From positions 124,001 to 188,000 of the forward strand of contig NZ_AP022614.1 in assembly GCF_010730575.1 (NCBI RefSeq): a stretch of DNA of 64,000 nt, in the 5' to 3' direction. Under the pieces are notes generated by a model. It searched no databases and had not been told where the DNA came from. It worked only from the letters and a program-made list of their open reading frames with translations. How positions within the stretch are numbered: the first letter of the stretch is position 1; the number at the start of each line of letters is the position of its first letter. Source of the stretch: Mycobacterium parmense (GTDB lineage: Bacteria > Actinomycetota > Actinomycetes > Mycobacteriales > Mycobacteriaceae). Of the stretch, positions 56,388 through 64,000 are shown piece by piece. The position numbers were made by a program, and so were the translations under genes.

Positions 56388-56561
56388 ATGGCGGCGATGA
56401 AGCCCCGGACCGGAGACGGTCCTCTGGAAGCGACGAAGGAGGGGCGCGGCATCGTTATGCGGGTACCACTTGAGGGAGGCGGACGCCTGGTCGTGGAACT
56501 GACGCCCGACGAGGCCGCCGCCCTGGGTGACGAACTCAAAGGCGTCACCAGCTCCAGCTAA
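56388..56561 (+). CDS. DUF3117 small conserved protein (Rv1211-like)
   Basis: A 57-aa protein, MAAMKPRTGDGPLEATKEGR at the N-terminus, then RIVMRV-like strand residues and VVELTPDEAAALGDELK. It is the DUF3117 family, near-universal in actinobacteria and of unknown function. The ATG at 56388 has a GGAGGG site 8 nt upstream. It converges with glgA; a short hairpin (CGTCC-GCC-GGACG, 56562-56574) follows the stop. Confidence 0.9.
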   Translation: MAAMKPRTGDGPLEATKEGRGIVMRVPLEGGGRLVVELTPDEAAALGDELKGVTSSS

Positions 56562-56584
56562 CGTCCGCCGGACGGGTGTCCCGG

Positions 56585-57748
56585 TTACGCACCCACCTTC
56601 CGGTAGATGTTCAGGGTCTGCTCGGCGACGTGGGCCCAAGAGAATTCCTCGATGCAGCGCTGTCGTCCCGCCCGACCGTAGCGCTCGGCCCGTTGCGGGT
56701 CCGCGACGAGCTCATTGACCGCACAGGCCAGCGCGGCCTCGTAGCCCGCGGGATCGTCGGCGTCGTAGCGCACCAGCGAACCGGTGACTCCATCGGCGAC
56801 GACCTCCGGGATCCCACCGACATCGGAAGCCACCACCGCCGTCCCGCACGCCATCGCCTCCAGATTCACGATGCCCAGCGGTTCGTACACCGAGGGGCAC
56901 ACGAAAACTGTTGCTGCAGAAAGTATTTCGCGTAGATCTCCGGTGGGTATCATGTCACGGACCCAGAACACCCCCGCGCGAGCCCCGGCGAGCCGGGTCA
57001 CCGCGGCTTCCACCTCGCGGGCGATCTCGGGAGTATCCGGGGCGCCGGCGCACATCACCAGCTGTACTTCGGGGCTGAACCGGTGCGCGGCCGCGATCAG
57101 GTGTGACACGCCCTTCTGCCGCGTGATGCGCCCGACGAACGCGACCATCGGTCGGGCGGGATCGACGCCGAGTTCGGCCAGCACGGAACCGCTTTCCACC
57201 GGCCCCGCCGGATGCCAGACCTGGGTGTCGATCCCGTTGCGGACGACGTGCACGGAGCTGGGATCCAGCGCGGGATAGACGCGCAGGACGTCGTCGCGCA
57301 TGGCGGAGCTGACCGCGATGACGGCGTGGGCGGCCAGCACCGCGGTGTGCTCGACCCACGTCGACACCCGGTAGCCGCCGCCGAGCTGTTCTGCCTTCCA
57401 CGGCCGCAACGGCTCGAGCGAGTGCGCGGTCAGCACGTGCGGAATGTCGTAGAGCAGCGCCGTCAGATGGCCGGCCAGCCCGGTGTACCAGGTGTGGGAG
57501 TGCACGACGGTGGCCGCCGACGCCGCGTCCGCCATGGTCAGGTCGGTGGACAGGGTGGACAGGGCCGCGTTGGCGTGTTTCAGGCGCGCATCCGGTTGGT
57601 GGGCGAAGGCGCCCGGGCGCGGTTCGCCCATGCAGTGCACGTCGACAGCGCACAGTCGACGCAGTTGCGCGACCAACTCGGTGACGTGTACCCCGGCCCC
57701 GCCGTAGATGTCTGGTGGGTACTCCCGCGTCATCATCGCCACCCGCAT
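56585..57748 (-). CDS. glgA: GT4 alpha-maltose-1-phosphate synthase GlgA/GlgM
   Basis: A 387-aa GT-B glycosyltransferase with TREYPPDIYGGAGVHVTELV at the N-terminus and the sugar-nucleotide site VGRITRQKGVSHLI and PSVYEPLGIVNLEAMACGTA. Mycobacterial Rv1212c uses ADP-glucose and glucose-1-phosphate to make maltose-1-phosphate for alpha-glucan, hence GlgM. Its length equals Rv1212c. TACGGT lies 6 nt before the ATG at 57748. It diverges from glgC, which supplies ADP-glucose. Confidence 0.94.
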   Translation of the reverse strand: MRVAMMTREYPPDIYGGAGVHVTELVAQLRRLCAVDVHCMGEPRPGAFAHQPDARLKHANAALSTLSTDLTMADAASAATVVHSHTWYTGLAGHLTALLYDIPHVLTAHSLEPLRPWKAEQLGGGYRVSTWVEHTAVLAAHAVIAVSSAMRDDVLRVYPALDPSSVHVVRNGIDTQVWHPAGPVESGSVLAELGVDPARPMVAFVGRITRQKGVSHLIAAAHRFSPEVQLVMCAGAPDTPEIAREVEAAVTRLAGARAGVFWVRDMIPTGDLREILSAATVFVCPSVYEPLGIVNLEAMACGTAVVASDVGGIPEVVADGVTGSLVRYDADDPAGYEAALACAVNELVADPQRAERYGRAGRQRCIEEFSWAHVAEQTLNIYRKVGA

Positions 57749-57754
57749 ACCCGC

Positions 57755-57910
57755 ACCGTAGTTCGGCGAAGACGAGGCCCGCGAGTCGGGCCGAGGATGG
57801 CACCCGGGTGATCGCCCCGCGCGCGGGGCCAAAAACCTTGACTCACAGCCGCACAGAAGGCTGCGAATAGCGCAGTCCCCCTGGCAGCGGTTCGCGGCGG
57901 CCGATAGGTT
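57755..57910. promoter_or_regulatory. Divergent leaderless promoters of glgA and glgC
   Basis: TACGGT on the minus strand (57755-57760) lies 6 nt before the glgA ATG. TAGGTT on the plus strand (57905-57910) lies 7 nt before the glgC ATG. The 144 bp between the hexamers leaves room for shared regulators, though I see no clear operator. Confidence 0.55.
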
Positions 57911-57917
57911 TGGAGCC

Positions 57918-59132
57918 ATGAGGGAAGCGCCACACGTGCTGGGCATCGTCCTGGCCGGCGGTGAGGGCAAGCGGCTGTATCCGCTGACGGCGGACCGGGC
58001 CAAGCCGGCGGTTCCCTTCGGCGGCGCCTATCGGCTGATCGACTTCGTGCTGTCCAACCTCGTCAACGCCCGCTTCCTGCGGATCTGCGTTCTCACGCAG
58101 TACAAGTCGCATTCACTGGACCGGCACATATCGCAGAACTGGCGGCTTTCCGGCCTGGCCGGCGAGTACATCACGCCGGTCCCCGCGCAGCAGCGACTCG
58201 GCCCTCGCTGGTACACCGGCTCCGCCGACGCGATCTACCAGTCGCTCAACCTGATCTACGACGAAGACCCCGACTACATCGTGGTTTTCGGCGCCGACCA
58301 CGTCTACCGGATGGATCCGGAGCAGATGGTCAACTTCCACATCGACAGCGGCGCCGGCGCGACGGTGGCCGGCATCCGCGTTCCGCGCCGGGAGGCCTCC
58401 GCGTTCGGCTGCATCGACGCCGACGAGTCCGGGCGCATCCGTCAGTTCGTGGAGAAGCCGCTGGATCCGCCGGGGACCTCGGACGACCCCGAGTCGACGT
58501 TCGTCTCGATGGGCAACTACATCTTCACCACCAAGGTCCTCATCGACGCCATCCGCGCCGACGCCGACGACGACCATTCCGACCATGACATGGGTGGCGA
58601 CATCATCCCGCTGCTGGTGGACGACGGCATGGCCGCGGTCTACGACTTCAACGACAACGAGGTGCCCGGCGCCACCGACCGCGACCGCGCCTACTGGCGC
58701 GACGTCGGGACTCTGGACGCCTTCTACGACGCGCACATGGACCTCGTGTCGGTGCATCCGATCTTCAACCTCTACAACAAGCGCTGGCCGATCCGCGGCG
58801 AGTCGGAGAACCTGGCGCCCGCCAAGTTCGTCAATGGCGGTTCGGCGCAGGAGTCGGTGGTGGGCGCCGGCAGCATCATCTCGGCCGCCTCGGTGCGCAA
58901 CTCGGTGCTGTCGTCCAACGTCGTGGTCGACGACGGCGCGATCGTCGAGGGCAGCGTGATCATGCCGGGCGCCCGGGTCGGGCGGGGCGCCGTGGTGCGG
59001 CACGCGATCCTGGACAAGAACGTCGTCGTCGGGCCCGGCGAGATGGTCGGGGTCGACCTGGAACGTGACCGGGAGCGGTTCGCGATCAGCGCCGGCGGTG
59101 TGGTCGCGGTCGGCAAGGGCGTCTGGATCTAG
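57918..59132 (+). CDS. glgC: Glucose-1-phosphate adenylyltransferase GlgC
   Basis: A 404-aa enzyme that makes ADP-glucose from ATP and glucose-1-phosphate. The N-terminal pyrophosphorylase domain has [20 protein letters not shown], the substrate region [16 protein letters not shown] and [10 protein letters not shown]. The C-terminal left-handed beta-helix starts near [18 protein letters not shown]. Length equals Rv1213. It feeds GlgA/GlgM and glucan synthesis. Its last 4 nt overlap the convergent CocE-like gene. Confidence 0.95.
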   Translation: MREAPHVLGIVLAGGEGKRLYPLTADRAKPAVPFGGAYRLIDFVLSNLVNARFLRICVLTQYKSHSLDRHISQNWRLSGLAGEYITPVPAQQRLGPRWYTGSADAIYQSLNLIYDEDPDYIVVFGADHVYRMDPEQMVNFHIDSGAGATVAGIRVPRREASAFGCIDADESGRIRQFVEKPLDPPGTSDDPESTFVSMGNYIFTTKVLIDAIRADADDDHSDHDMGGDIIPLLVDDGMAAVYDFNDNEVPGATDRDRAYWRDVGTLDAFYDAHMDLVSVHPIFNLYNKRWPIRGESENLAPAKFVNGGSAQESVVGAGSIISAASVRNSVLSSNVVVDDGAIVEGSVIMPGARVGRGAVVRHAILDKNVVVGPGEMVGVDLERDRERFAISAGGVVAVGKGVWI

Positions 59133-60817
59133 GGGATCTCCGGCACCAGCAGGTGCGCGTCGTGGCGCGGGCCCCAGCGCAGCCGGACGCGGCCGTTCGG
59201 CGACTCGTCGTAGGCCGCCGGGAACTGACCGGTGAGCGGGTTGCGCGGGCACAACCACCGCCCGCCGACCACCAATCGCAGTTGCTCGCCGGCGCGGAAC
59301 AACGTCGCCGACGGCCCGAGTGCCACGTCGACGGCCACCACCTCGCCCGCGGAGAGCGGCCGCCGTTCGACGCACGCCGCGACCGGCTGCCACGGCCGCG
59401 AGAGCTCGGGATCCAGTGCGCGCAGCGAGACCCGTTGCCACCCGGTGCTCACCCGGTCACGACCGTAGCCGTACGACCCCTCGAACTCGACGAACCTTCC
59501 GTCGCGCCACTTCTCGACGCCGACGAACAGGTTCGCGTCGTCACAGCCGTCGAGCTCTAGCCAGAGCCGCGCCACCATCGGGCCCGTCAGCTCGACGTCG
59601 GCGGGCACCGTCCAGCTGAATGCCGCTGCGTGGGTCAGAGTTCCGAACGAGATGCCGCCGTCGACCGTTGGCCTGTCGGGCGACAGCACTCCGGGTCCGG
59701 CCAGATACATTGGGCGCCAGCGCGTGCGGGCCAGCGGCCAGTCGGCCTCCTCGCGCACGGTGACGACGGTGTCGCGGTCCTCGCGCACCTCGAGCCGCAC
59801 GCTGCGGGAGGCGGGCGCGCCGTCGAGCACCTCGCGAAAGAACGTCAGCTGCTCGGCCTGCGCGGCGGCCGAGTAGAACGCCGCCCACTTGCCGGCGCGA
59901 TGGGTGTAGAGGCGGGCGTGGCCCGAGCCGGCGTCAGTGAATGCCCGGACCGAACCGCGGCTGTGCAGGTTGTTGTCCGAGAAGCTGCCGCAGACCAGCA
60001 TGGGGACCTTGACGGCCGGCAGATCGGGGACCAGCGAGCGCCAGAACTCGTCGCGCAGCGGGTGTTCGTCCTGCATCGGCGTGAATGCGTAGGTCTGTCG
60101 CGTGCTGCGACGTACGTTCGCCGACCAGATCCGGATGAAGCCGCGCTCGCGCACGCCGCCGGGAAACGCCAAATCCCGGTAGGCGTCGGTGAAGCCCTCC
60201 CACGGACAGATCGCACGCAGCGCCGGCGGCTGTTGGGCCGCGGCGGCGTACTGGCTGATGGCCAGGTACGACACCCCGAGCATGACCACCTGCCCGTCGT
60301 TCCACGGTTGCTCGGCGATCCACCCGATCAGGTCGTAGGTGTCCTCGGCCTCCTGGCGTGACAGCAGCTTGCCGGTGCCGCCGGAACGACCGCAGCCTCG
60401 CGAGTCGGCATTGACCACGGAAAAGCCCCGCTCCGTCCACCACGCCGGGTCCGGGGCCTCCCATCCGGTGTAGGCCGAGAAGGTCAGCGGCTGCGGCTGG
60501 CGCAATATCCGGTACTGGAACGAAAAGGTCCACCTCTTGCCCAGCCGGCGTGGCAGTTTGTCCTTGCCGTAGGGATGGATGCTGAGGATCACCGGCCCGG
60601 CTTGGCCGGCGGAGCTTCGAAACAGATTGATGCGCAACACGGTTCCGTCGCGCGTGGGAACGGCCAGGTCGCGCTCGACGATGAGGTCGTCCGGTGCGGG
60701 GGTAACCGTTACGGGCGGTCTGAGGAAGCTCCGAATCCGGCCGAGCGCATACCGGGCGGCGCCGGGACGTCGCCAGGGCCGGTCCAATGCGGGTGCCGGA
60801 TTTCGGGCCACGCCCAT
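59129..60817 (-). CDS. CocE/NonD-family X-Pro dipeptidyl-peptidase-like hydrolase
   Basis: A 562-aa alpha/beta hydrolase with a C-terminal jelly-roll domain. The N-terminal domain has [15 protein letters not shown], the oxyanion tyrosine region [11 protein letters not shown] and the nucleophile GVSYLAIS (Ser183); the C-terminal domain has [20 protein letters not shown]. It matches Rv1215c. The ATG at 60817 lies directly against a TAAAGT hexamer; the GTG at 60811 is then 6 nt from it and may be the true leaderless start. Peptide or ester substrate unknown. Confidence 0.88.
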   Translation of the reverse strand: MGVARNPAPALDRPWRRPGAARYALGRIRSFLRPPVTVTPAPDDLIVERDLAVPTRDGTVLRINLFRSSAGQAGPVILSIHPYGKDKLPRRLGKRWTFSFQYRILRQPQPLTFSAYTGWEAPDPAWWTERGFSVVNADSRGCGRSGGTGKLLSRQEAEDTYDLIGWIAEQPWNDGQVVMLGVSYLAISQYAAAAQQPPALRAICPWEGFTDAYRDLAFPGGVRERGFIRIWSANVRRSTRQTYAFTPMQDEHPLRDEFWRSLVPDLPAVKVPMLVCGSFSDNNLHSRGSVRAFTDAGSGHARLYTHRAGKWAAFYSAAAQAEQLTFFREVLDGAPASRSVRLEVREDRDTVVTVREEADWPLARTRWRPMYLAGPGVLSPDRPTVDGGISFGTLTHAAAFSWTVPADVELTGPMVARLWLELDGCDDANLFVGVEKWRDGRFVEFEGSYGYGRDRVSTGWQRVSLRALDPELSRPWQPVAACVERRPLSAGEVVAVDVALGPSATLFRAGEQLRLVVGGRWLCPRNPLTGQFPAAYDESPNGRVRLRWGPRHDAHLLVPEIP

Positions 60818-60868
60818 ACTTTATGGACTCGAGCCGGCGCCGGCGCCACGAGACTGGCGCACGCTGTA

Positions 60869-62665
60869 TCAAACCAGGTAGTAGTACCGTCGGGGATCGC
60901 CGTCGCCGGCCACGATCGCCGCGTCAACCAGCGCGCCGGCTTCCGGCGCGTCGAGCCGGGCATGGGCGTAGCGGACGGCCTTCAGGGTTGCCGAGAATTC
61001 CTTGTCCTCTTCGGGGAAGACCTGCCCGGCCGGGAACCAATGGTCGAAGCCGACGTTTCTGAGCACGTCCCTCATGTCGGTCTGCACCCCGGCGAGCAGG
61101 ACGGTCACACCGCGCGCGGTCTCCTCACGCAGGAAACGCTCGATCCGCTCGACGACAACGACATCCGGGTGTCGCACGCGTTTGAGTCGCAACACGACGA
61201 ACTTGATGTCGTCGCGTTCCAGCCGCTCACTCAGCTCCTCCAGATAACGCTCCAATTCCGGTGCGGCGCCGAAGAAGAGCTCGCCTTCGAAGTCGTAGAT
61301 AACGGTCGATGGGTCGACGGGATCGCCGGCCACTCGCTCCCGGACCACGCGTTCGGGCGTCACGACCATCTCCTTGACCTTCAGCTTCGCCGCCCGGGGG
61401 ACGAAGAGCAGGATCGACAAGCCGACACCGAGCAGGACCGCGGTGTCCAGGTCGATCAGCACTCCGGTCAGCGCGGTGATGATCACCAGCCCGGCGTCGT
61501 AACGCGAAGCTTTCAGGGTGTAGAGCAGCCGCTTGTAGTCGATGAGCCGCGCCGCGGTGATGAGTAGGAGACCAGCGAGCGCCGCTCGCGGCATGTAATG
61601 CAACAGCGGTGCGAACAGCAGCACCGCCGCGGCGACGGTCACTGCGGTGATGACGCCGGAGAACCGTGACATTGCGCCGGCCTGGAAATTGATCGGCGAC
61701 CGCGACACAGAGCCCGATCCGGGTACGCACTGGAAAAACCCGCCGGTGAGGTTGGCCAGGCCTTCGGCGAGGATCTGACGGTTGTAGTCGAGCTTCTGCC
61801 CGGACTGGTGCGCGATGGCCTTCGCAATCGACAAGGCTTCGAGGAGTCCGATGAAGGCGATGGCCAGGGCACCCTCGGAGAGTTGCCCCAGCGAGCTGAG
61901 TTGCACCAGCGGGACGTGCGGGGTGGGCAGACTCTGCGGGATCTTCGCGGTCAGCGACACCCCGAGGTTGCCGTTCCGGTCGGCGGTCGACCAGCCCGCC
62001 AGATACGCGATCACCGCCGCGATGATCAGGACGGCGAGCAGGTCGAGCTGGGGCAGGCCGAAGCGTTTCACCACCCAGCGAAGCGCGACCGCCAGCGCGA
62101 CGGTCGTGACGCTGAGCACCACCGCCCGATAGTTGACCGCATCACCCTGGAACAACGTCAGGTAGGTGCGTTCGAGCACCTTCATCCGCCCGCTGCCCTT
62201 GTCTTTGACACCGAGCGCGTTGCCCAGTTGTCCGACGGCGATCAGCAACGCCGCCGCGACCAGGAATCCGAGGATCACGGATTCGGAGATATAGCGGGTG
62301 AGATCGCCGAGTTTGAACACGGCGATGAGGATCTGGAAAGCGCCGGCGAGAACGCCGATCACGAACAACGCCTCGGACACCACGGCGTGGTTCTCCGGAT
62401 CCAGAAACGCCAGCGAACTGAACACCAGCAATGAGATCGCACTCGTCGGCCCGTTGATCAGGTGCGACGACGAGCCGAAGACCGAGGCGATCAGCGTCAC
62501 GACGATGCACGAGTACACGCCGTATTTCGGATCGACGCCGGCCACCAGTGCATAGGTGATGCCCTGCGGCAGCGAAACGGCCGCGACGGTGACGCCGGCG
62601 ACAAGGTCGCGACGGGCTTTCGTCGCGTCGTAGTTCAAGCCCTTCAGCCGCTCCGAAATGCTCAC
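60869..62665 (-). CDS. SulP-family sulfate permease with STAS domain
   Basis: A 598-aa SLC26/SulP transporter. The N-terminal motif [20 protein letters not shown] and the helix-10 region [20 protein letters not shown] mark the family. About 12-14 membrane segments precede a C-terminal STAS domain ([36 protein letters not shown]). Sulfate uptake by proton or sodium symport is the usual role. The GTG start overlaps the stop of the binding-protein gene by 4 nt, so the two are translationally coupled. Its C-terminal extension after STAS (about 60 residues) is of unknown use. Confidence 0.92.
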   Translation of the reverse strand: MSISERLKGLNYDATKARRDLVAGVTVAAVSLPQGITYALVAGVDPKYGVYSCIVVTLIASVFGSSSHLINGPTSAISLLVFSSLAFLDPENHAVVSEALFVIGVLAGAFQILIAVFKLGDLTRYISESVILGFLVAAALLIAVGQLGNALGVKDKGSGRMKVLERTYLTLFQGDAVNYRAVVLSVTTVALAVALRWVVKRFGLPQLDLLAVLIIAAVIAYLAGWSTADRNGNLGVSLTAKIPQSLPTPHVPLVQLSSLGQLSEGALAIAFIGLLEALSIAKAIAHQSGQKLDYNRQILAEGLANLTGGFFQCVPGSGSVSRSPINFQAGAMSRFSGVITAVTVAAAVLLFAPLLHYMPRAALAGLLLITAARLIDYKRLLYTLKASRYDAGLVIITALTGVLIDLDTAVLLGVGLSILLFVPRAAKLKVKEMVVTPERVVRERVAGDPVDPSTVIYDFEGELFFGAAPELERYLEELSERLERDDIKFVVLRLKRVRHPDVVVVERIERFLREETARGVTVLLAGVQTDMRDVLRNVGFDHWFPAGQVFPEEDKEFSATLKAVRYAHARLDAPEAGALVDAAIVAGDGDPRRYYYLV

Positions 62666-63774
62666 GCTTTCTTCGCCTTCCGCCGACCGTGGGCCGCCGC
62701 GACCGTCGCCCGAGCAGGTGACGTGACGGTGTCGTAGATGCCGTTGTCGCCGAAGAACTTCTCCCGCGCGTCGTCCCAGTCCTTGGCAATCGAGGTGATC
62801 GGGAAGAGATTGATGTCGGGCAACCGGTCGGTGTGTCGGGCGAGGATCTCCGGCTTGATCGGACGGTATCCCCTTTGGGCGATGATCTCCTGCGCGCGTT
62901 CGGTGTACAGGTACTGCAGGTATGCCTTCGCGTATGCCAGCGTCTTGTCCGTGAGGTTCGCGTCGACCCAGGCGACGGCCGGCTCGGCCCGGATACTGAT
63001 TGGGGGATAGACGATTTCGAGGTCGTTCTTGTTCTCGGCGACCTCGCGGAGGGCTTCGTTCTCCCACGTCAAATGAACGTCGCCGATCCGCTCGACCGCA
63101 AAGGTGATTGCCGCGCCGCGGGCGCCCGCGTCGGCTACCGCGACGTGGCCCAACAACGCCTTGACGAACTCGAAAGCTTGGGCGTCGCTGCCTCCGCGGG
63201 TGGTGACCGCGCCCCAGGCGGCGAGAACGCTCAGCTTTCCGTTGCCGGAGCTGCGCGGGTTGGGGGAAACGATGGCGACGCCGTCTTTTACCAGATCGGG
63301 CCAGTCGTGGATCTGCTTCGGATTGCCCTTGTGGACGACGAAGACGATGGTCGAGGTGTAGGGCACCGAATTGTTCGGCAAGCGACTCTGCCAATTCGGG
63401 GGGATCAATCCGCGCTTGCGCAGCGCGTCGACATCACTGACCAGCGCCAGTGACACTACGCCGGCTTTCTGCTTGCCGGCGACGACATCAGCGGTCTGCC
63501 GTCCTGAACCGCCGTGCGATTGCTTGATTTCCAGCGTGACGCCGGCCTGCTGCCGAAATTGCGTGACGAAGGCCTTGTCCAGTTCGGCGTACAGTTCCCG
63601 GGTCGGGTCGTAGGAGACATTCAGAATCTGGTTCGGCGAGGTGTCGCCGTGCAAATTCTTGATCGCGATGAGGCTCGCCGCCACGACGATCGCGACGACG
63701 CCGACGATATTGAGCCAGGGAACGCGCAATCGGTATCCGCGGCGACCCGCCGCCGGTCGTTCCACGTCCGCCAT
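62662..63774 (-). CDS. Membrane-tethered sulfate-binding protein (Sbp/CysP family)
   Basis: A 370-aa periplasmic-type binding protein: [69 protein letters not shown] and the late region [20 protein letters not shown] match sulfate ABC-transporter binding proteins. An uncleaved-looking N-terminal helix ([18 protein letters not shown]) has no lipobox, so it is probably anchored on the outer face. No ABC permease or ATPase follows; the partner is the SulP gene it overlaps. The ATG at 63774 is chosen for its GGAGG site; 63786 is also possible. Confidence 0.88.
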   Translation of the reverse strand: MADVERPAAGRRGYRLRVPWLNIVGVVAIVVAASLIAIKNLHGDTSPNQILNVSYDPTRELYAELDKAFVTQFRQQAGVTLEIKQSHGGSGRQTADVVAGKQKAGVVSLALVSDVDALRKRGLIPPNWQSRLPNNSVPYTSTIVFVVHKGNPKQIHDWPDLVKDGVAIVSPNPRSSGNGKLSVLAAWGAVTTRGGSDAQAFEFVKALLGHVAVADAGARGAAITFAVERIGDVHLTWENEALREVAENKNDLEIVYPPISIRAEPAVAWVDANLTDKTLAYAKAYLQYLYTERAQEIIAQRGYRPIKPEILARHTDRLPDINLFPITSIAKDWDDAREKFFGDNGIYDTVTSPARATVAAAHGRRKAKKA

Positions 63775-64000
63775 TGCCGCCTCCATGCCGATCTCGACGT
63801 GTCCGATTGCCGGTCGCCGGTGACTGACTGTCGTCCGAAATCGCTCGGAGCAACGTCGGGCGATGGAGGATGCTAACGCGGTTTCTTCCGCGAATCACCG
63901 GTGCAAATCTGCGTGATTCAATAGCCGTCCGTGCGCGCGCCCTTCACGCGCATCCGTGTCACCAGACGTGGGGCAGCAACCGGTACCGCACCCGCTGCGC

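Overview
The window is high-GC DNA from a mycobacterium. PE and PPE genes, FbiC (coenzyme F420), MshB (mycothiol), a TB8.4 homologue and GpgS/GlgA/GlgC (methylglucose lipopolysaccharide and alpha-glucan) leave little doubt about the genus. Gene order follows M. tuberculosis H37Rv from about Rv1170 (mshB) to Rv1215c, as far as I recall that map, so this is the equivalent chromosomal segment of a related, probably slow-growing non-tuberculous species. The species cannot be fixed from the sequence alone. The window opens inside a gene and ends in an intergenic region.

Layout. 0-6.6 kb: two Gly/Leu-rich PE genes, tetR/mshB, a small membrane gene and a PE12-like gene. 6.8-12.6 kb: fbiC, a mycothiol-dependent isomerase-type gene, TB8.4, fdxC and dapC. 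12.7-17.7 kb: a KimA-like transporter fused to an OB-fold and two PPE-SVP genes. 18.7-31.6 kb: a sulfate activation and sulfation island. It holds two NarK-type transporters, cysC, a dissimilatory-type sat, an unknown 105-aa protein, a PAPS sulfotransferase, an HPP-like protein, a CPA2 antiporter, a GAP/SfLAP protein, a YeiH-type exporter with a separate small membrane peptide, and the trehalose 2-sulfotransferase Stf0. In H37Rv, by recall, this slot between dapC and the proline genes holds the acyltrehalose locus (pks3/4, papA3, mmpL10, fadD21). 31.7-36.0 kb: proline catabolism (pruC, rocA, putB). 36.0-36.7 kb: a composite 20-bp tandem repeat array. 36.7-40.1 kb: a tetR and a paralogue of the cholesterol side-chain cassette (ltp2/chsH1/chsH2) with chsH2 split in two. 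40.6-46.0 kb: aldehyde dehydrogenase, hydrolase, fadD36 and an MFS transporter. 46.0-60.8 kb: dapD/dapE, a STAND-like ATPase, LOG, fadD6, a second 20-bp array, folP2-gpgS-DivIVA-tag, DUF3117, glgA/glgC and a CocE-like hydrolase. 60.9-63.8 kb: a SulP permease overlapping a membrane-tethered sulfate-binding protein.

How the genes fit together. Sulfate enters through SulP with its binding protein, and possibly through the NarK-type carriers. Sat and CysC convert it to PAPS, which Stf0 uses to make trehalose 2-sulfate and the second sulfotransferase uses on an unknown acceptor. The SfLAP-type protein is the kind of factor that helps deliver sulfolipid to the surface. The divergent pairs tetR/mshB, dapD/dapE, ATPase/LOG and glgA/glgC all carry a TANNNT hexamer 6-7 nt before the start codon, which points to leaderless mRNAs and fixes several starts.

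The most novel signals are the sulfation island with its unknown 105-aa protein and split exporter, the two related 20-bp arrays, the SulP plus tethered binding protein pair, and two tiny ORFs that look like scars or micropeptides in the ltp2-like operon.
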